64,000 nucleotides of DNA from Chryseobacterium sp. 3008163 (GTDB lineage Bacteria > Bacteroidota > Bacteroidia > Flavobacteriales > Weeksellaceae). The notes below the pieces were generated by a model that did not search any database, was not told the DNA's origin, and worked only from the letters and a program-made list of their open reading frames with translations. The stretch is from positions 3,906,001 through 3,970,000 of the forward strand of contig NZ_CP033070.1 in assembly GCF_003669035.1 (NCBI RefSeq). Direction: 5' to 3'. Both the position numbers and the translations under genes were made by a program. Below, one piece after another: positions 26,938 through 39,333 of the stretch (position 1 is the first letter of the stretch; every line of letters begins with the position of its first letter).

Positions 26938-27225
26938 TTAGTCATGCCAGATTCCTTTGTATCTTTTCGGATGATTTTCAAGTTGTTGTCTTACAAAATC
27001 GCATTCAGGATCGATCATAAGGTCTTTTTCTTCAGCATAGCTTACCAATTTATCTAAAAGAAGTTTGGCATAACCACGTCCTTCCAAATCTTCATCAATT
27101 TTGGTATAGTAAACATTCATCAATCTTCCGTCAACAGAAATCGACATATAACCAACCTTTTTGTCGTCAATTAATAACTGTAACTCGTCCTGATAAGGGG
27201 TTATTTCAAACTTTATATTTTCCAT
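26938..27225 (-). CDS. small GNAT family N-acetyltransferase (YJDJ type)
   Basis: The product has 95 residues, the length of the short YJDJ-type subgroup. The acetyl-CoA-binding segment EDLEGRGYAKLLLDKLVSYA is at about 45-64, and the C-terminal DPECDFVRQQL segment is typical of this group. The substrate is unknown. It converges with the MBL gene with one base between the stops. Confidence 0.85.
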   Translation of the reverse strand: MENIKFEITPYQDELQLLIDDKKVGYMSISVDGRLMNVYYTKIDEDLEGRGYAKLLLDKLVSYAEEKDLMIDPECDFVRQQLENHPKRYKGIWHD

Positions 27226-27332
27226 AATTTCGGATGTTTATTGGTGAAACTCTTCCTTAAAATTACAAATTAATATTTTACAAAGCGAAGATTTTAAGAA
27301 TTTTAAAATAATTTATAATCATTTAAATTAAA

Positions 27333-28634
27333 TTATTCATTCAACATCGTTTTATCTACATTCAGAATTTTGCTGGCTAAAATTTTGTCAACTCGGTTTC
27401 CGTCTTTGTCAACGATTTCTAAAAGAAGGTTTCCGATTTTTACAGTGTCGCCGGTTTTTGGCATTTCATCATAATCATGAAAAAACAGTCCTGAAACGCT
27501 CACAAACTTCTTTTCAGCCTCCTGATCGATTTCAACATCAAAATATTTTTTAAAATCATAAATCGAGCATTTTCCGTCAATCAACCATGAAGTTTCATTT
27601 CGTTTGATAATTTCCGGTTCCACGTCAGTTCCGTCAGGAATATTTCCAATCAAATCATCCAGAATATCATTCAAAGTAATGATTCCTTTCGTTGTTCCGT
27701 ATTCATCAATAACAACCGCAATATGCGATCTATTGTTTTGGAAACTTTCTAAAAGCGGATAAATAAATGAATTTTCACTCACAAAAACTGCTTTTTTAAG
27801 ATGGTCTTTCAATGAAAAATTCTGATGCGAAAAATCAAAAAGATCTTTCATTTTTACAATTCCGATGATATTGTCTAGATTGTTTCTGTCGGTAACAGGA
27901 TAGGTTGAATATGAGCAACTTTTAATCTTAGTTTTAATGGTTTCATAACTGTCATCAATATTCAACGAAATAATCTTAGAACGGTGAGTTGCCAAAGAAT
28001 TTACTTTTCTGTCACCTAAAGCAAAGGCATTTTTCAGAATGTCGTGTTCTTTTTCTTCAATAATTCCGCCTTCACTTCCTTCTTTGATGATTGATTTTAT
28101 TTCTTCTTCGGTGACGCTTTCTTTTTTGTCGTTTTTAATTCCGAAAAGTTTTAAAATTCCCACATTGGTAACGGTAAGAAGCCACACAAAAGGTGAGGCT
28201 AGTGCTGAAACCCAATACATCGGCTTTGCAATGAAAATGGAAATTCTCTCAGGAAATTTCATACCTAATCTTTTAGGAATCAATTCGCCAAAAACAATCG
28301 ATAAAAACGTAATTAGCGCAACAATTAAAACAGAAGCAATTGCTTTTGAATATTCTGAGAAAGTTTCAAACTGAGAAATGTATTTTGCGAAATTTGCGGT
28401 GAGTTTGTCTCCGGAATAAATTCCAAGCAGAATTCCGATTAAGGTAATTCCTATTTGAACAGTGGAAAGAAACTTGTTAGGATTTTCAGAAAGTTTAATG
28501 GCTGTTTTTACGTTGGAATTTCCTTTCTTTTCGATACTTTTTAGTTTGAATTTTCGGGAAGAGATCAATGCCATTTCTGACATTGAAAACACTCCGTTAA
28601 GAAGTATTAATACAATAATGATGAAGATTTCCAT
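27333..28634 (-). CDS. CNNM/CorC-HlyC family membrane protein
   Basis: The product has 433 residues. A DUF21 (CNNM) transmembrane region spans about 1-185. Two CBS domains follow (THRSKIISLNIDDSYETI to VTDRNNLDNIIGIVKMKD; VIDEYGTTKGIITLNDILDDLIG) and then a CorC_HlyC domain near 345-420. It sits in the inner membrane and probably works in magnesium or other divalent-metal homeostasis; older annotations say hemolysin. Gene alone, start ATG at 28634. Confidence 0.9.
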   Translation of the reverse strand: MEIFIIIVLILLNGVFSMSEMALISSRKFKLKSIEKKGNSNVKTAIKLSENPNKFLSTVQIGITLIGILLGIYSGDKLTANFAKYISQFETFSEYSKAIASVLIVALITFLSIVFGELIPKRLGMKFPERISIFIAKPMYWVSALASPFVWLLTVTNVGILKLFGIKNDKKESVTEEEIKSIIKEGSEGGIIEEKEHDILKNAFALGDRKVNSLATHRSKIISLNIDDSYETIKTKIKSCSYSTYPVTDRNNLDNIIGIVKMKDLFDFSHQNFSLKDHLKKAVFVSENSFIYPLLESFQNNRSHIAVVIDEYGTTKGIITLNDILDDLIGNIPDGTDVEPEIIKRNETSWLIDGKCSIYDFKKYFDVEIDQEAEKKFVSVSGLFFHDYDEMPKTGDTVKIGNLLLEIVDKDGNRVDKILASKILNVDKTMLNE

Positions 28635-28788
28635 AGTATTTTGGTGGTGATTATAAAAGTAAGAAAAATTAAAATAAAATAAAGGCTCTTTTTTGATTGA
28701 ATTTAATAATATCCTATTTCATAATTATTCATCTAAACAAACAAGCTTTAACAAATAAAAAGTTGGACTTTTGTTGCTTGAAAATTTC

Positions 28789-29979
28789 ATGCGGATGTTA
28801 AAAGAGAGAAATAAACTCATTGCGACGATATTGGCTTTTGCGGTCATTCCGATGTCGGGTCTGGCGACGGATATTTATTTGCCGTCAATGCCGAGTATGG
28901 CAACGGAACTACATCAACCAGAAAGTAATATCCAGCTTACTTTATCGATATTTTTAATCAGTTATGGTCTTACTCAGTTTTTTGCCGGAAGTATTGTAGA
29001 TTCATTCGGAAGATACAAGGTTTCCATGGCTTCACTGGCTTTGTTTGTCGTTTCATTTTTAATTACAGCAACGACGCAGAATATTTTTATTATCTACGCC
29101 ATGCGAGTGCTCCAGGGAATTTTATCAGGATTTGCAGTGGTTTCCAAGCGGGCATTTTTTGTAGATGTTTATGAAGGAGAGCAGCGAAAACATTATTTGA
29201 GCATCATGACGATTGTATGGTCTGTAGGTCCTATTATTGCGCCTTTTATTGGTGGATATTTACAGCATAATTTCGGATGGCAGTCTAATTTTTATGTGCT
29301 GGCAGGGTATAGTCTACTTTTATTAATTCTCGAATTTATTTTTTCCGGAGAAACATTGAAAGTGAAAAATCCTTTCAATATCGATTTTCTCATTAAAGAA
29401 TACAATTCAATGTTCAAAGCCAAAGATTTCTTCTACGGAATGCTGATGTGTGGATTGAGTTATTCAATGATTATGTTCTTTAATCTCTGCGGCTCATTTA
29501 TTATTGAGCATAAAATGGGTTATTCTGAAGTAGTTGCAGGTTATGTTTCTTTAATTCTCGGTTTTGCGTGGATGACGGGAGGCTTTTTAGGAAAAGCATT
29601 AATCAAAAAAGCATTTTTGCCCAAAATTAGATTCGCCAATTTCATTCAGATTATTTTAATCATTCTGATGTTTGTAGCATCTTATTTTACAAGCAATATC
29701 TACAGTTTGGTGGCTTTTGCCTTTGCTGTTCATGTGACAGCAGGATTTATCTTTAATAATTATTTCTCGTACTGCATCGGTAGGTTTCCAAATTCTGCTG
29801 GAATCGCAGGTGGTTTGACAGGTGGAGTAGCCTTCATCATCACTTCTGCATTAAGTTACGGAATTGTAGCGTTGATTAAGCCTGAAGTTCAATTGCAGGT
29901 TGCAGAAGGTTATTTCGTGTTGGGAGTATTAGGATTGTTTGTTTTAAGTTTAATTAAAATAAGAAAAGCACATATTTAA
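28789..29979 (+). CDS. MFS transporter, Bcr/CflA-type drug exporter
   Basis: The product has 396 residues from the ATG at 28789; an in-frame TTG at 28771 would add six residues. About twelve membrane helices are visible. The family motif MSGLATDIYLPSMPSMATEL is near the start, followed by YGLTQFFAGSIVDSFGRYKV, the motif A region between helices 2 and 3, and RVLQGI in helix 4. It should export small compounds with protons. It stands alone, divergent from the CNNM gene. Confidence 0.88.
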   Translation: MRMLKERNKLIATILAFAVIPMSGLATDIYLPSMPSMATELHQPESNIQLTLSIFLISYGLTQFFAGSIVDSFGRYKVSMASLALFVVSFLITATTQNIFIIYAMRVLQGILSGFAVVSKRAFFVDVYEGEQRKHYLSIMTIVWSVGPIIAPFIGGYLQHNFGWQSNFYVLAGYSLLLLILEFIFSGETLKVKNPFNIDFLIKEYNSMFKAKDFFYGMLMCGLSYSMIMFFNLCGSFIIEHKMGYSEVVAGYVSLILGFAWMTGGFLGKALIKKAFLPKIRFANFIQIILIILMFVASYFTSNIYSLVAFAFAVHVTAGFIFNNYFSYCIGRFPNSAGIAGGLTGGVAFIITSALSYGIVALIKPEVQLQVAEGYFVLGVLGLFVLSLIKIRKAHI

Positions 29980-30124
29980 ATATAAATGTGAATCTACATT
30001 ATTAAGAAATCTTAAAGTAAAATATTACTTTTTAAATCTTTTTCGTAATGCTAACTGGGATAATCCTTTATGAATTGTGCCATTTGTGAAAAATATTCGT
30101 AATCATTTTATGTTTAAAAACAAA

Positions 30125-30150
30125 AAAGCTCCTTTAAAAAAGGAGCTTTC
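30125..30150 (-). terminator. terminator of isocitrate dehydrogenase
   Basis: AAAGCTCCTTT (30125-30135) pairs with AAAGGAGCTTT (30139-30149), and poly-T follows on the minus strand. Confidence 0.85.
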
Positions 30151-30171
30151 AATTTATATTAAATTCGAAAA

Positions 30172-32409
<2,238 letters not shown>

Positions 32410-32472
32410 TTAAAGTTTTAGTTTCACAAATTTAGTAAATATCATTGTTTTATCAGGAGTCTTTGCATAAAA

Positions 32473-32500
32473 AAAGAGGCTTTTGCCTCTTTAAAAAAAA
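32473..32500 (-). terminator. terminator of the 44-residue-repeat protein
   Basis: AAAGAGGC (32473-32480), loop TTTT, GCCTCTTT (32485-32492), with A/T runs on each side. Confidence 0.8.
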
Positions 32501-32515
32501 ATATTTATTTTGATA

Positions 32516-33639
32516 TTATTTTGCAGTTGAAATAATCCCTTTTGCTGGAGATGAGAATGTAACACCGCTACTTGTCCAGCTTCCTGAATTGGTAGTGTTT
32601 GGATTTAAATAATATCCATATGCTTCAGTTTCAGAATATACAACTATACTTCCACCAGAAGCTAATCCTCCCTTAACAGGCGAAGAAAAAGTTACTGAAC
32701 TGCTAGTCCAACTTCCGGAATTCGTTCCGTTAGGATTTAAATAATAACCTTTTGCCTCATTATCAGAATAAACTACAATTGTATTGTTTGATGAAACTGC
32801 ACCTTTAATGGGAGATGTGAAAGTTGCGGAACTACCATTCCAAGATGCTGAGTTTGTTCCGTTTGGATTTAAATAAAAGGATTTTGCTTCATTGTCAGAA
32901 TACACAACAATTGCATTATTTGATGCAATAGCACCTTTAACTGGTGAAGAAAAAGTTACATTACTTCCGTTCCAACTTCCAGAATTTGTTCCATTGGGAT
33001 TAAGATAGTAACCTTTTGCTTCATTGTCAGAATACACAACAATGGTATTATTTGATGCAATAGCACCTTTAACTGGTGAAGAAAAAGTTACATTACTTCC
33101 GTTCCAACTTCCAGAATTTGTTCCATTAGCGTTTAAATAATATGCTTTTGCTTCATTATCAGAATATACAATAATACATCCATTTCCTGTATTGTTTTTA
33201 AGCGAAACAATATTTCCACTGCTATTTGAAGATGTGGTAGACAGGACACTTCCTGCAACCAAAGCGTAAGGTACACTCATCAATTGATTAACCCCAACAT
33301 TCGTATAGTTACTCCCACCAGCAGGATCCATTTCTACTTTCACAAATTTTGTGTTTGTACCCCAGTTAATTCCTCCAAAATTTCCTGTTGTAGGAGTTCC
33401 TTGTCCAATATTTAAATTAACTAAACCTTTTGAGTTTGTTGTTTTATTTTGAGTTTCAGTATATAAAACAGTTCCTGTCGCAGAATTATCTAAAATGCTT
33501 ATTCTCAAAGCAACGTTTCCGTTGGCAATTGGAGCACCCGTAGCGTTGAAAGCAATTGTTTGATAACTAAAAGCTTGCGGAACTTGTGCGCTTAAGAAAG
33601 AAGCGATAAATAATCCTAAAGTAGCGTATATTTTTTCAT
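32516..33639 (-). pseudogene. secreted protein with five 44-residue repeats, frameshift in the signal peptide
   Basis: The start ATG is at 33637-33639. One A is missing from the run right after it (plus-strand T6 at 33631-33636); seven A give MKKIYATLGLFIASFLSAQ, a perfect signal peptide, and about 374 residues. Residues 20-140 form the N-terminal domain common in Bacteroidota surface proteins (VPQAFSYQTIAFNATGAPIA, FVKVEMDPAGG, MSVPYALVAGS). Then come five repeats of 44 residues (132 bp) with the core IVVYSDNEAKGYYLNPNGTN followed by SGSW. The third to fifth repeats diverge slightly. No sorting domain is present. It is 13 bp downstream of a T9SS gene. Confidence 0.75.
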
Positions 33640-33652
33640 GTATAATTAGTTT

Positions 33653-34105
33653 TTAAAGTTTTTTAATAATTTTAATTGGTTTGATGTCAGGATTTTTGAA
33701 CGTAATCATGTAAGTGCCTTGACTCAATGTTCTTAAATCTAATTTGTCTGACTGTAATTTTGTTTTTAAAACAAGTCTTCCTGCAAAGTCGTAAATTTCA
33801 ACTTCGTCGATTTTTGATTTTGAAGTTAATTTTACATAAACGAAATCAGCAGTAGGATTCGGATAGATTTTTACCGTCTCATTTTCCAATTCACTTACGC
33901 CCAAAACCTGTAATACAGATTGATAAAGCATTCCCATTGTTCCCGAATTGTTTTGGTCAGGATCAGTAGGAATCACATAGATTTCTCCTACAGAATGCGT
34001 GAAATTATCTGCAGATACAGCTCCGGAATTGATGTTGCCAATCACTGATTGGGCAAATCCGAAGCATGGTAATGCAAATAACAACAGAGTAATTTTTCCT
34101 CGCAT
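33653..34105 (-). CDS. T9SS type A sorting-domain protein
   Basis: The product has 150 residues: a signal peptide (MRGKITLLLFALPCFGFAQ), a short exposed part (VIGNINSGAVSADNFTHSVG, SVLQVLGVSELENE), and from about residue 80 a type A T9SS C-terminal domain (VKIYPNPTADFVYVKLTSK to GTYMITFKNPDIKPIKIIKKL). It is exported through the type IX system and anchored or released at the surface. It is the first gene of a two-gene operon with the repeat protein. Confidence 0.88.
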   Translation of the reverse strand: MRGKITLLLFALPCFGFAQSVIGNINSGAVSADNFTHSVGEIYVIPTDPDQNNSGTMGMLYQSVLQVLGVSELENETVKIYPNPTADFVYVKLTSKSKIDEVEIYDFAGRLVLKTKLQSDKLDLRTLSQGTYMITFKNPDIKPIKIIKKL

Positions 34106-34271
34106 GGCTATTAATTTTTTTTAGGTGCGTAAATCTAATTAAATTTTGATATTGAAAACATGATTTTAATTATAAGTATTTTTATGTTCACTTTAAGAAT
34201 TATTTAACCTTTATTTCAAATGAAATCGGCTGAAAATTGAATAAATTTGAGAAACTTTAAAAAATTAAATT

Positions 34272-34769
34272 ATGTCTAATATTACTTTAAAAGGAAACGC
34301 AGTACATACATTAGGAAAACTTCCTGAAGTAGGTTTTACCATCAAAGAATTTGCATTGGTAGATTCAGGCTTAAATGTAAAAACTTTAGATAGCTATGAA
34401 GGAAAGAAAAAAGTATTTAATATTTTCCCGAGTATCGATACGCCAACATGTGCATCTTCCGCAAGAAAATTCAACGAAGAAGCTAACCAATTAGAAAACA
34501 CAGTGGTCATCAATGTATCTAAAGATTTACCGTTTGCTTTAACAAGATTTTGTGCTGCTGAAGGTTTGAATAATGTAGAAACACTTTCAGATTTCAGAGG
34601 AACTTTCGGTGACGATTATGAAGTAACGATCACAGATTCTCCTATGAAAGGTCTTTTGAGCCGTGCTGTAATCGTAACTGACGAAAACAATAAAGTAGTT
34701 TACACAGAGCAGGTTTCTGAGATTGCAAACGAACCAAATTATGAAGCAGCCTTAGATGCTTTGAAATAA
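34272..34769 (+). CDS. tpx: thiol peroxidase
   Basis: The product has 165 residues and belongs to the atypical 2-Cys peroxiredoxins, which reduce hydrogen peroxide and lipid hydroperoxides using thioredoxin. The peroxidatic Cys is Cys60 in IDTPTCASSARKF and the resolving Cys is Cys94 in LTRFCAAEG, the Tpx spacing. Cytosolic in most species. A TAAATTTG -7-like box lies at 34242-34249, and a terminator follows 25 bp after the stop. Confidence 0.95.
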   Translation: MSNITLKGNAVHTLGKLPEVGFTIKEFALVDSGLNVKTLDSYEGKKKVFNIFPSIDTPTCASSARKFNEEANQLENTVVINVSKDLPFALTRFCAAEGLNNVETLSDFRGTFGDDYEVTITDSPMKGLLSRAVIVTDENNKVVYTEQVSEIANEPNYEAALDALK

Positions 34770-34793
34770 GAAAAAGTATTTCTCATCAATTTG

Positions 34794-34828
34794 AATCATT
34801 CTGTTAGTTTAATAGAATGATTTTTTTA
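34794..34828 (+). terminator. tpx terminator
   Basis: AATCATTCT (34794-34802) pairs with AGAATGATT (34814-34822), followed by T7. Because an in-frame ATG at 34817 falls inside the stem, that ATG is not the start of the next gene. Confidence 0.85.
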
Positions 34829-34858
34829 TTTTTGTGGATAAACGATTTAACCATCCTA

Positions 34859-37172
34859 TTGAAAAATAAAACTACATCTTTTATTATAATCTGTTTTCTT
34901 TTTTACGGGAATACAGTTTTTAGAGCGCAGGAATCTGTTGAGATTCTAGAATTGAAAAAGAAATTATCTTTAGCTAAAACTGACGACGAAAAAATTGCAG
35001 GTAACAAAAAACTTTTCAGTACCTATTATCCTAAAAATGTAGATAGCTCTATTGTTTATGTGAAAAATATGATGTCGCTTTTTGAAAAAAAGAAAGATGT
35101 TAATAAACAGGGCGAAATGCATTTGGTTCTTGCAGAATTGTATTTAGTAAAAGCTGATTTTAATTTATTAGATTTTCATCTGAAAAAAGGCGAACAGTTC
35201 TTAGAAAACTCTAGCGATTACAACAGCAAAGCAATGCTGAATCATATGTTTGCGCTTTCAAATGTTTATAAAAAGAATAATGATGAAGCTTCGAAATATT
35301 TTCAAAAAAACATAAAATATTATAGAGAGGGAAAAGATATAAGTAAGCATTTTGTGATGTTTGCTTATCAGGGTTTGTTTTCTAATAGTTACACACAAAG
35401 TAAATTTAGTGACACTTATGAAGCCGCAAATACATACGTTAATTTTGTAAAAAAGAATTACCCAGATAAACTTAATCAAGCATATTTAGTCTTAGGAAGC
35501 TTTTATATAGGCACCAAAAATCATGATAAGGCCATTGATTCTTTTAAAAAAGTATAGAATTTACCGACAAAAAAGACAAGGAGCAGATTAATGGTACTTA
35601 CAGCTTATTAGCATTATGTTATGAAGATAAAAAGAATTAGATTCTGCTAAATATTATTTAGATATGTCTTATGATTATTTCAAAGACAGCAATTCACCTA
35701 GTTTAGCAACCATATATTATGGTTATGCATTGTTAAATAAACATGACAAAAATTATACGCTTGCAGAAAATTATATACATAAAGCACTAAAGCTGATACC
35801 AATGCAAGATATTGCGTCTACTAAATTTACTTATCAGTCGGTTTTGCACGATATTCAGGTTACAAAATTGCTCTCAGAAAATAATAAATCTTTAAATAAG
35901 GAGGAGCTTGAAACTTTGTTAAAAGATTTAAATTCCGAATCTGATTTTATAAAAAATACGAACACTTTGATTGTTCCTCAACTTATCATTCAAAACAACC
36001 AAAATTTATCTAAAGTACATGAAAAGTTGGGCAACTATGAACAAGCCCTATTTTATCATAAAAAGTATATTGAAGAAAATGAGAAAATATATGGTTTAGA
36101 GAAAATGAAACAGCTCTCAAATCTTCAATCCGAAACCGAGCTCAACAGCGAAAGAACCCGAATAAAATTAGAAGAAGAAACCAAAAGAATTCAGCTCCAG
36201 AAAGAAATAGAACTAAAAGCACTCCGTTTTGAATTTGAAAAAAAACAAGCAGCTGCGAAAACCGATGAAGAGCGTAAAAGACTTTTGTTGGAAGAAGATG
36301 CAAAGAGGAATGAAATTGAACTTAGTTATGCTTATCAAAAAAGGAGGCGGAACAAAAATACATACAGGAGAGAAAGTTAGCCAGCATTAATCAGGAAAAA
36401 AAGATGCCATTGCCAAAGCAGATTTAGAAAGTTCTAAAACCCAGAAAAATATGTGGGCAATAGGAGCGGGACTTTCGCTTTTATTATTAGGTTTTGCCGG
36501 GTTTTCATACAATCAAAAGCGCAAAGACAATAAAAAAATCGCTGAAGAAAAACAAAAATCAGACGATTTATTGCTCAATATTCTTCCTTTTGAAGTGGCC
36601 GAAGAATTAAAAGAAAAAGGAAAAACCAACGCAAAACATTTCGATGAAGTTTCAGTTCTGTTCACAGATTTTGTCAACTTTACGGCAAATTCCGAAAGAA
36701 TCGGCGTGCAGGAAGTTCTTAATGAGCTGAATATCTGTTTCACAGAGTTTGACAATATCATGGAAAAATACAATTTAGAGAAGATAAAAACTATCGGTGA
36801 TGCATATTTGGCTGTAAGCGGATTACCTGTTTCCAATGATCAGCATGCGAAAAATGCAGTCAATGCAAGTTTAGAAATTCTTTCTTATATCCAACAAAGA
36901 AAAAAGATAACCCCAATGCTTTGGACATCAGAATCGGAATTCACTCCGGACCTATCATTGCTGGAATTGTGGGTGTGAAAAAATTCGCTTACGATATTTG
37001 GGGAGATACGGTGAACACGGCTGCTAGAATGGAGCAGAACAGTACCTTGGGGAAATTAAATGTTTCTGAAGCGACCTATCAATTAATAAAGGATGATTTT
37101 ATTTTTGAATATCGAGGTAAAATCGAAACCAAAGGTAAAGGTGCATTGGAAATGTATTTTGTAAATTCTTAA
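34859..37172 (+). pseudogene. class III nucleotide cyclase with TPR-like domain, five frameshifts (cyclase 1)
   Basis: Repairs at A runs 35546-35551, 35629-35633, 36337-36342, 36396-36402 and 36900-36905 give about 772 residues. The TTG at 34859 is the likely start: it opens a signal sequence (KNKTTSFIIICFLFYGNTVF) and a TATTTTTG box lies 25 bp before it. An exported TPR-like helical region follows, then a coiled coil rich in Glu, Lys and Arg (about 430-530), one membrane helix (MWAIGAGLSLLLLGFAGFSY) and a cytosolic catalytic domain. The catalytic domain has the two metal Asp motifs FTDFVNFT and IGDAYLAV, and DIWGDTVNTAARME with the Asn/Arg of the transition state. Product cAMP or cGMP is not settled. 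Confidence 0.85.
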
Positions 37173-37183
37173 AACATAAGATT

Positions 37184-37279
37184 TTGAGGAAAAATATACT
37201 TTTTGCTTTCATGGTATTCCATAACTTTTCTTTTGCAGAGGATTCTTTGAAAACCCATAAATATGATGTGCTTTTTTAA
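37184..37279 (+). pseudogene. orphan signal-peptide remnant of a cyclase gene
   Basis: A TTG-started 31-codon frame (RKNILFAFMVFHNFSFAEDS) stops at 37277. It resembles the N-terminus of cyclase 3 (KKNILFTFLIFTFFALQ), which also starts with TTG. It lies between the end of cyclase 1 and the start of cyclase 2, and is best read as the relic of a recombined fourth copy. Confidence 0.45.
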
Positions 37280-37319
37280 TATCTTGCAATAAATATTCTC
37301 ATTTGATGCTATCATTTCC

Positions 37320-39315
37320 ATGAAATACAAAAAAACATTTATTTATTCTTTTTCATTCTGCTTTCGGGATATTTCCAGGCACAAAAAACGACGAAAGATT
37401 TCTGCAATATTGTAGTAAAAGATAATTTCTTCAAAGAAAACCAGAATGTTGATTTAGATAAACCATGGAAATTTAGCATAGGAGATAATAAGGAATGGGC
37501 GAAAAATGACTTTGATGATTCAAAATGGGAAAACTCTATCACCAAAAAATTTGAAAACTCAAAATTAAAAAGAAAAATCCGCAGGATATTGTTTGGCTAA
37601 GAACAGTAATCTGCATAGATTCTACTGCAGAGCATCAACCTCTAGCTTTGGAATTTAGAAGTGGTGCTGCGATGGATATTTATTGGGATGGAAAATTTAT
37701 CAAACGATACGGGAAATTTGCAAAAGAAGGAGAAGAACCACAATACGTAAATCCTACTCTTCCTCTTATCTTAAATGGCGGTGCTGCAGGTGCTCATTTA
37801 CTCGCAGTTAGATACGAAAATACAGAGCCTTTTGCTGACCAGGTAATACAAGGATTTCAAATTTCGATTTCAAATCCCAATTCGACTATCGCAGTAATGA
37901 TGAGGCAAATTCTTATGAGAGGAGTACTTATTGAAGGTATTGCTTTTATCTTTTTAACATTGTTTTTAATTCATTTTCTCTCTTTTTTATTTTATAGGAA
38001 AGATCGTTCAAATCTGCTATTTTCCTTATTTAATCTTGGGATGTCTGTGTTTTGCTAGCATGGTTTTTCTCTTATGAAACAGAAGATATTAAAACAAATA
38101 TGCAACTTGGTTACATCAGTTCTTTTGCCGGTTTGTTTGCAGCAGTTTTTTTAAGTGTGATGCTTAATAGCCTTTTTGGTAAAATAGGATTAAGATTTAA
38201 AATTCTAGTTGCTTTATCTGTAATTTTGTGTTTTTTAATCACATTTCCTAGTATCGCGCAGGATTTTGCAAAACCGTTATATATTTTCATTATAACATCT
38301 GTCTGTTTAGAAGCTTTATATCTTGTTATTCGGGCAATTATTAAAAAAATACCAGGGTCAATAATAATTGGTGCTGGTTTGCTTTTTTCTTTATCATTCT
38401 CATTGGTACAATATTATATTTAATTTATTCAGGTGGTAACTTAGAGGTTAATCCGGGAAATAGTTTTAGCGAAATGTCTATTTTCATCATTTTCATCATT
38501 TTTATTTTCAGTCTTCCATTTACACTTTCGGCTTTTCTTGCATGGCGTTCTGCCAATGATAATAAAAACCTTAATTTACAGATTGAGCAGGTGAAAAACC
38601 TGTCTTATGAAAAGCAACAGATTCTTCAAAATCAAAATGATTTACTTGAAAAACAGGTTGATGAACGAACTTTTGAACTGCAGAAAGAAAAGCAGAAAAC
38701 CGAGAATCTACTACTGAATATTCTTCCTCATGAAGTTGCAGAAGAATTGAAAGAAAACGGAAGTTCAGAAGCGAAATATTATGACGAAGTCACTGTTTTA
38801 TTTACTGATTTTGTTAATTTTACCCAGAGTTCAGAGAAAATGGGCGCGGAGAAAATGTTGGTTGAGCTCAACGAATGTTTTACCGCTTTCGATATGATCA
38901 TGGAAAAACATGGTTTAGAAAAAATAAAAACGATTGGAGATGCTTATTTAGCAGTTTGTGGATTACCACTTAAAAATAAAAGTCATGCGTATCAAACGAT
39001 TTTGGTAGCTTTGGATATTATTTATTTTATCGAACAGAGAAAAAGACAAATCCTAATACTTTGGATATCAGAATCGGAATTAATTCAGGTTCTTTGATTG
39101 CCGGAATTGTTGGGGTGAAAAAATTCGCTTACGACATTTGGGGCGACACCGTAAATACAGCTGCAAGAATGGAGCAGAACAGTGATAAAGGAAAAATAAA
39201 TATTTCTGAATCAACCTATCAACTGGTGAAAGATAATTTTGCTTTTGAATTTCGAGGGAAAATCGAAACCAAAGGTAAAGGCGCAATGGAAATGTATTTT
39301 GTAACTAAATCTTAA
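37320..39315 (+). pseudogene. 7TM class III nucleotide cyclase, five frameshifts (cyclase 2)
   Basis: Repairs at 37329-37335 (A7), 37567-37571 (A5), 38050-38053 (T4), 38419-38421 (T3) and 39040-39044 (A5) give about 666 residues. The N-terminus MKYKKNIYLFFILLSGYFQAQ is a signal peptide. An extracytoplasmic jelly-roll-like sensor domain follows (about 40-190; KPWKFSIGDNKEW, AAMDIYWDGKFIKRYGK), then about seven membrane helices, a coiled coil (ILQNQNDLLEKQVDERTFEL) and the cyclase domain (FTDFVNFT, IKTIGDAYLAV, DIWGDTVNTAARME). The layout equals the 7TMR-DISM sensor class fused to a cyclase. It is a tandem paralog of cyclase 3. Confidence 0.85.
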
Positions 39316-39333
39316 ATTTAATTTGATAAAATT

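Noticed and set aside
32516..33639. Phage tail-fibre gene
   Set aside because: The signal peptide, coupling to a T9SS protein and absence of other phage genes argue for a surface protein.
34817..34858. ATG at 34817 as start of cyclase 1
   Set aside because: It lies inside the tpx terminator stem; the TTG at 34859 opens a proper signal sequence.
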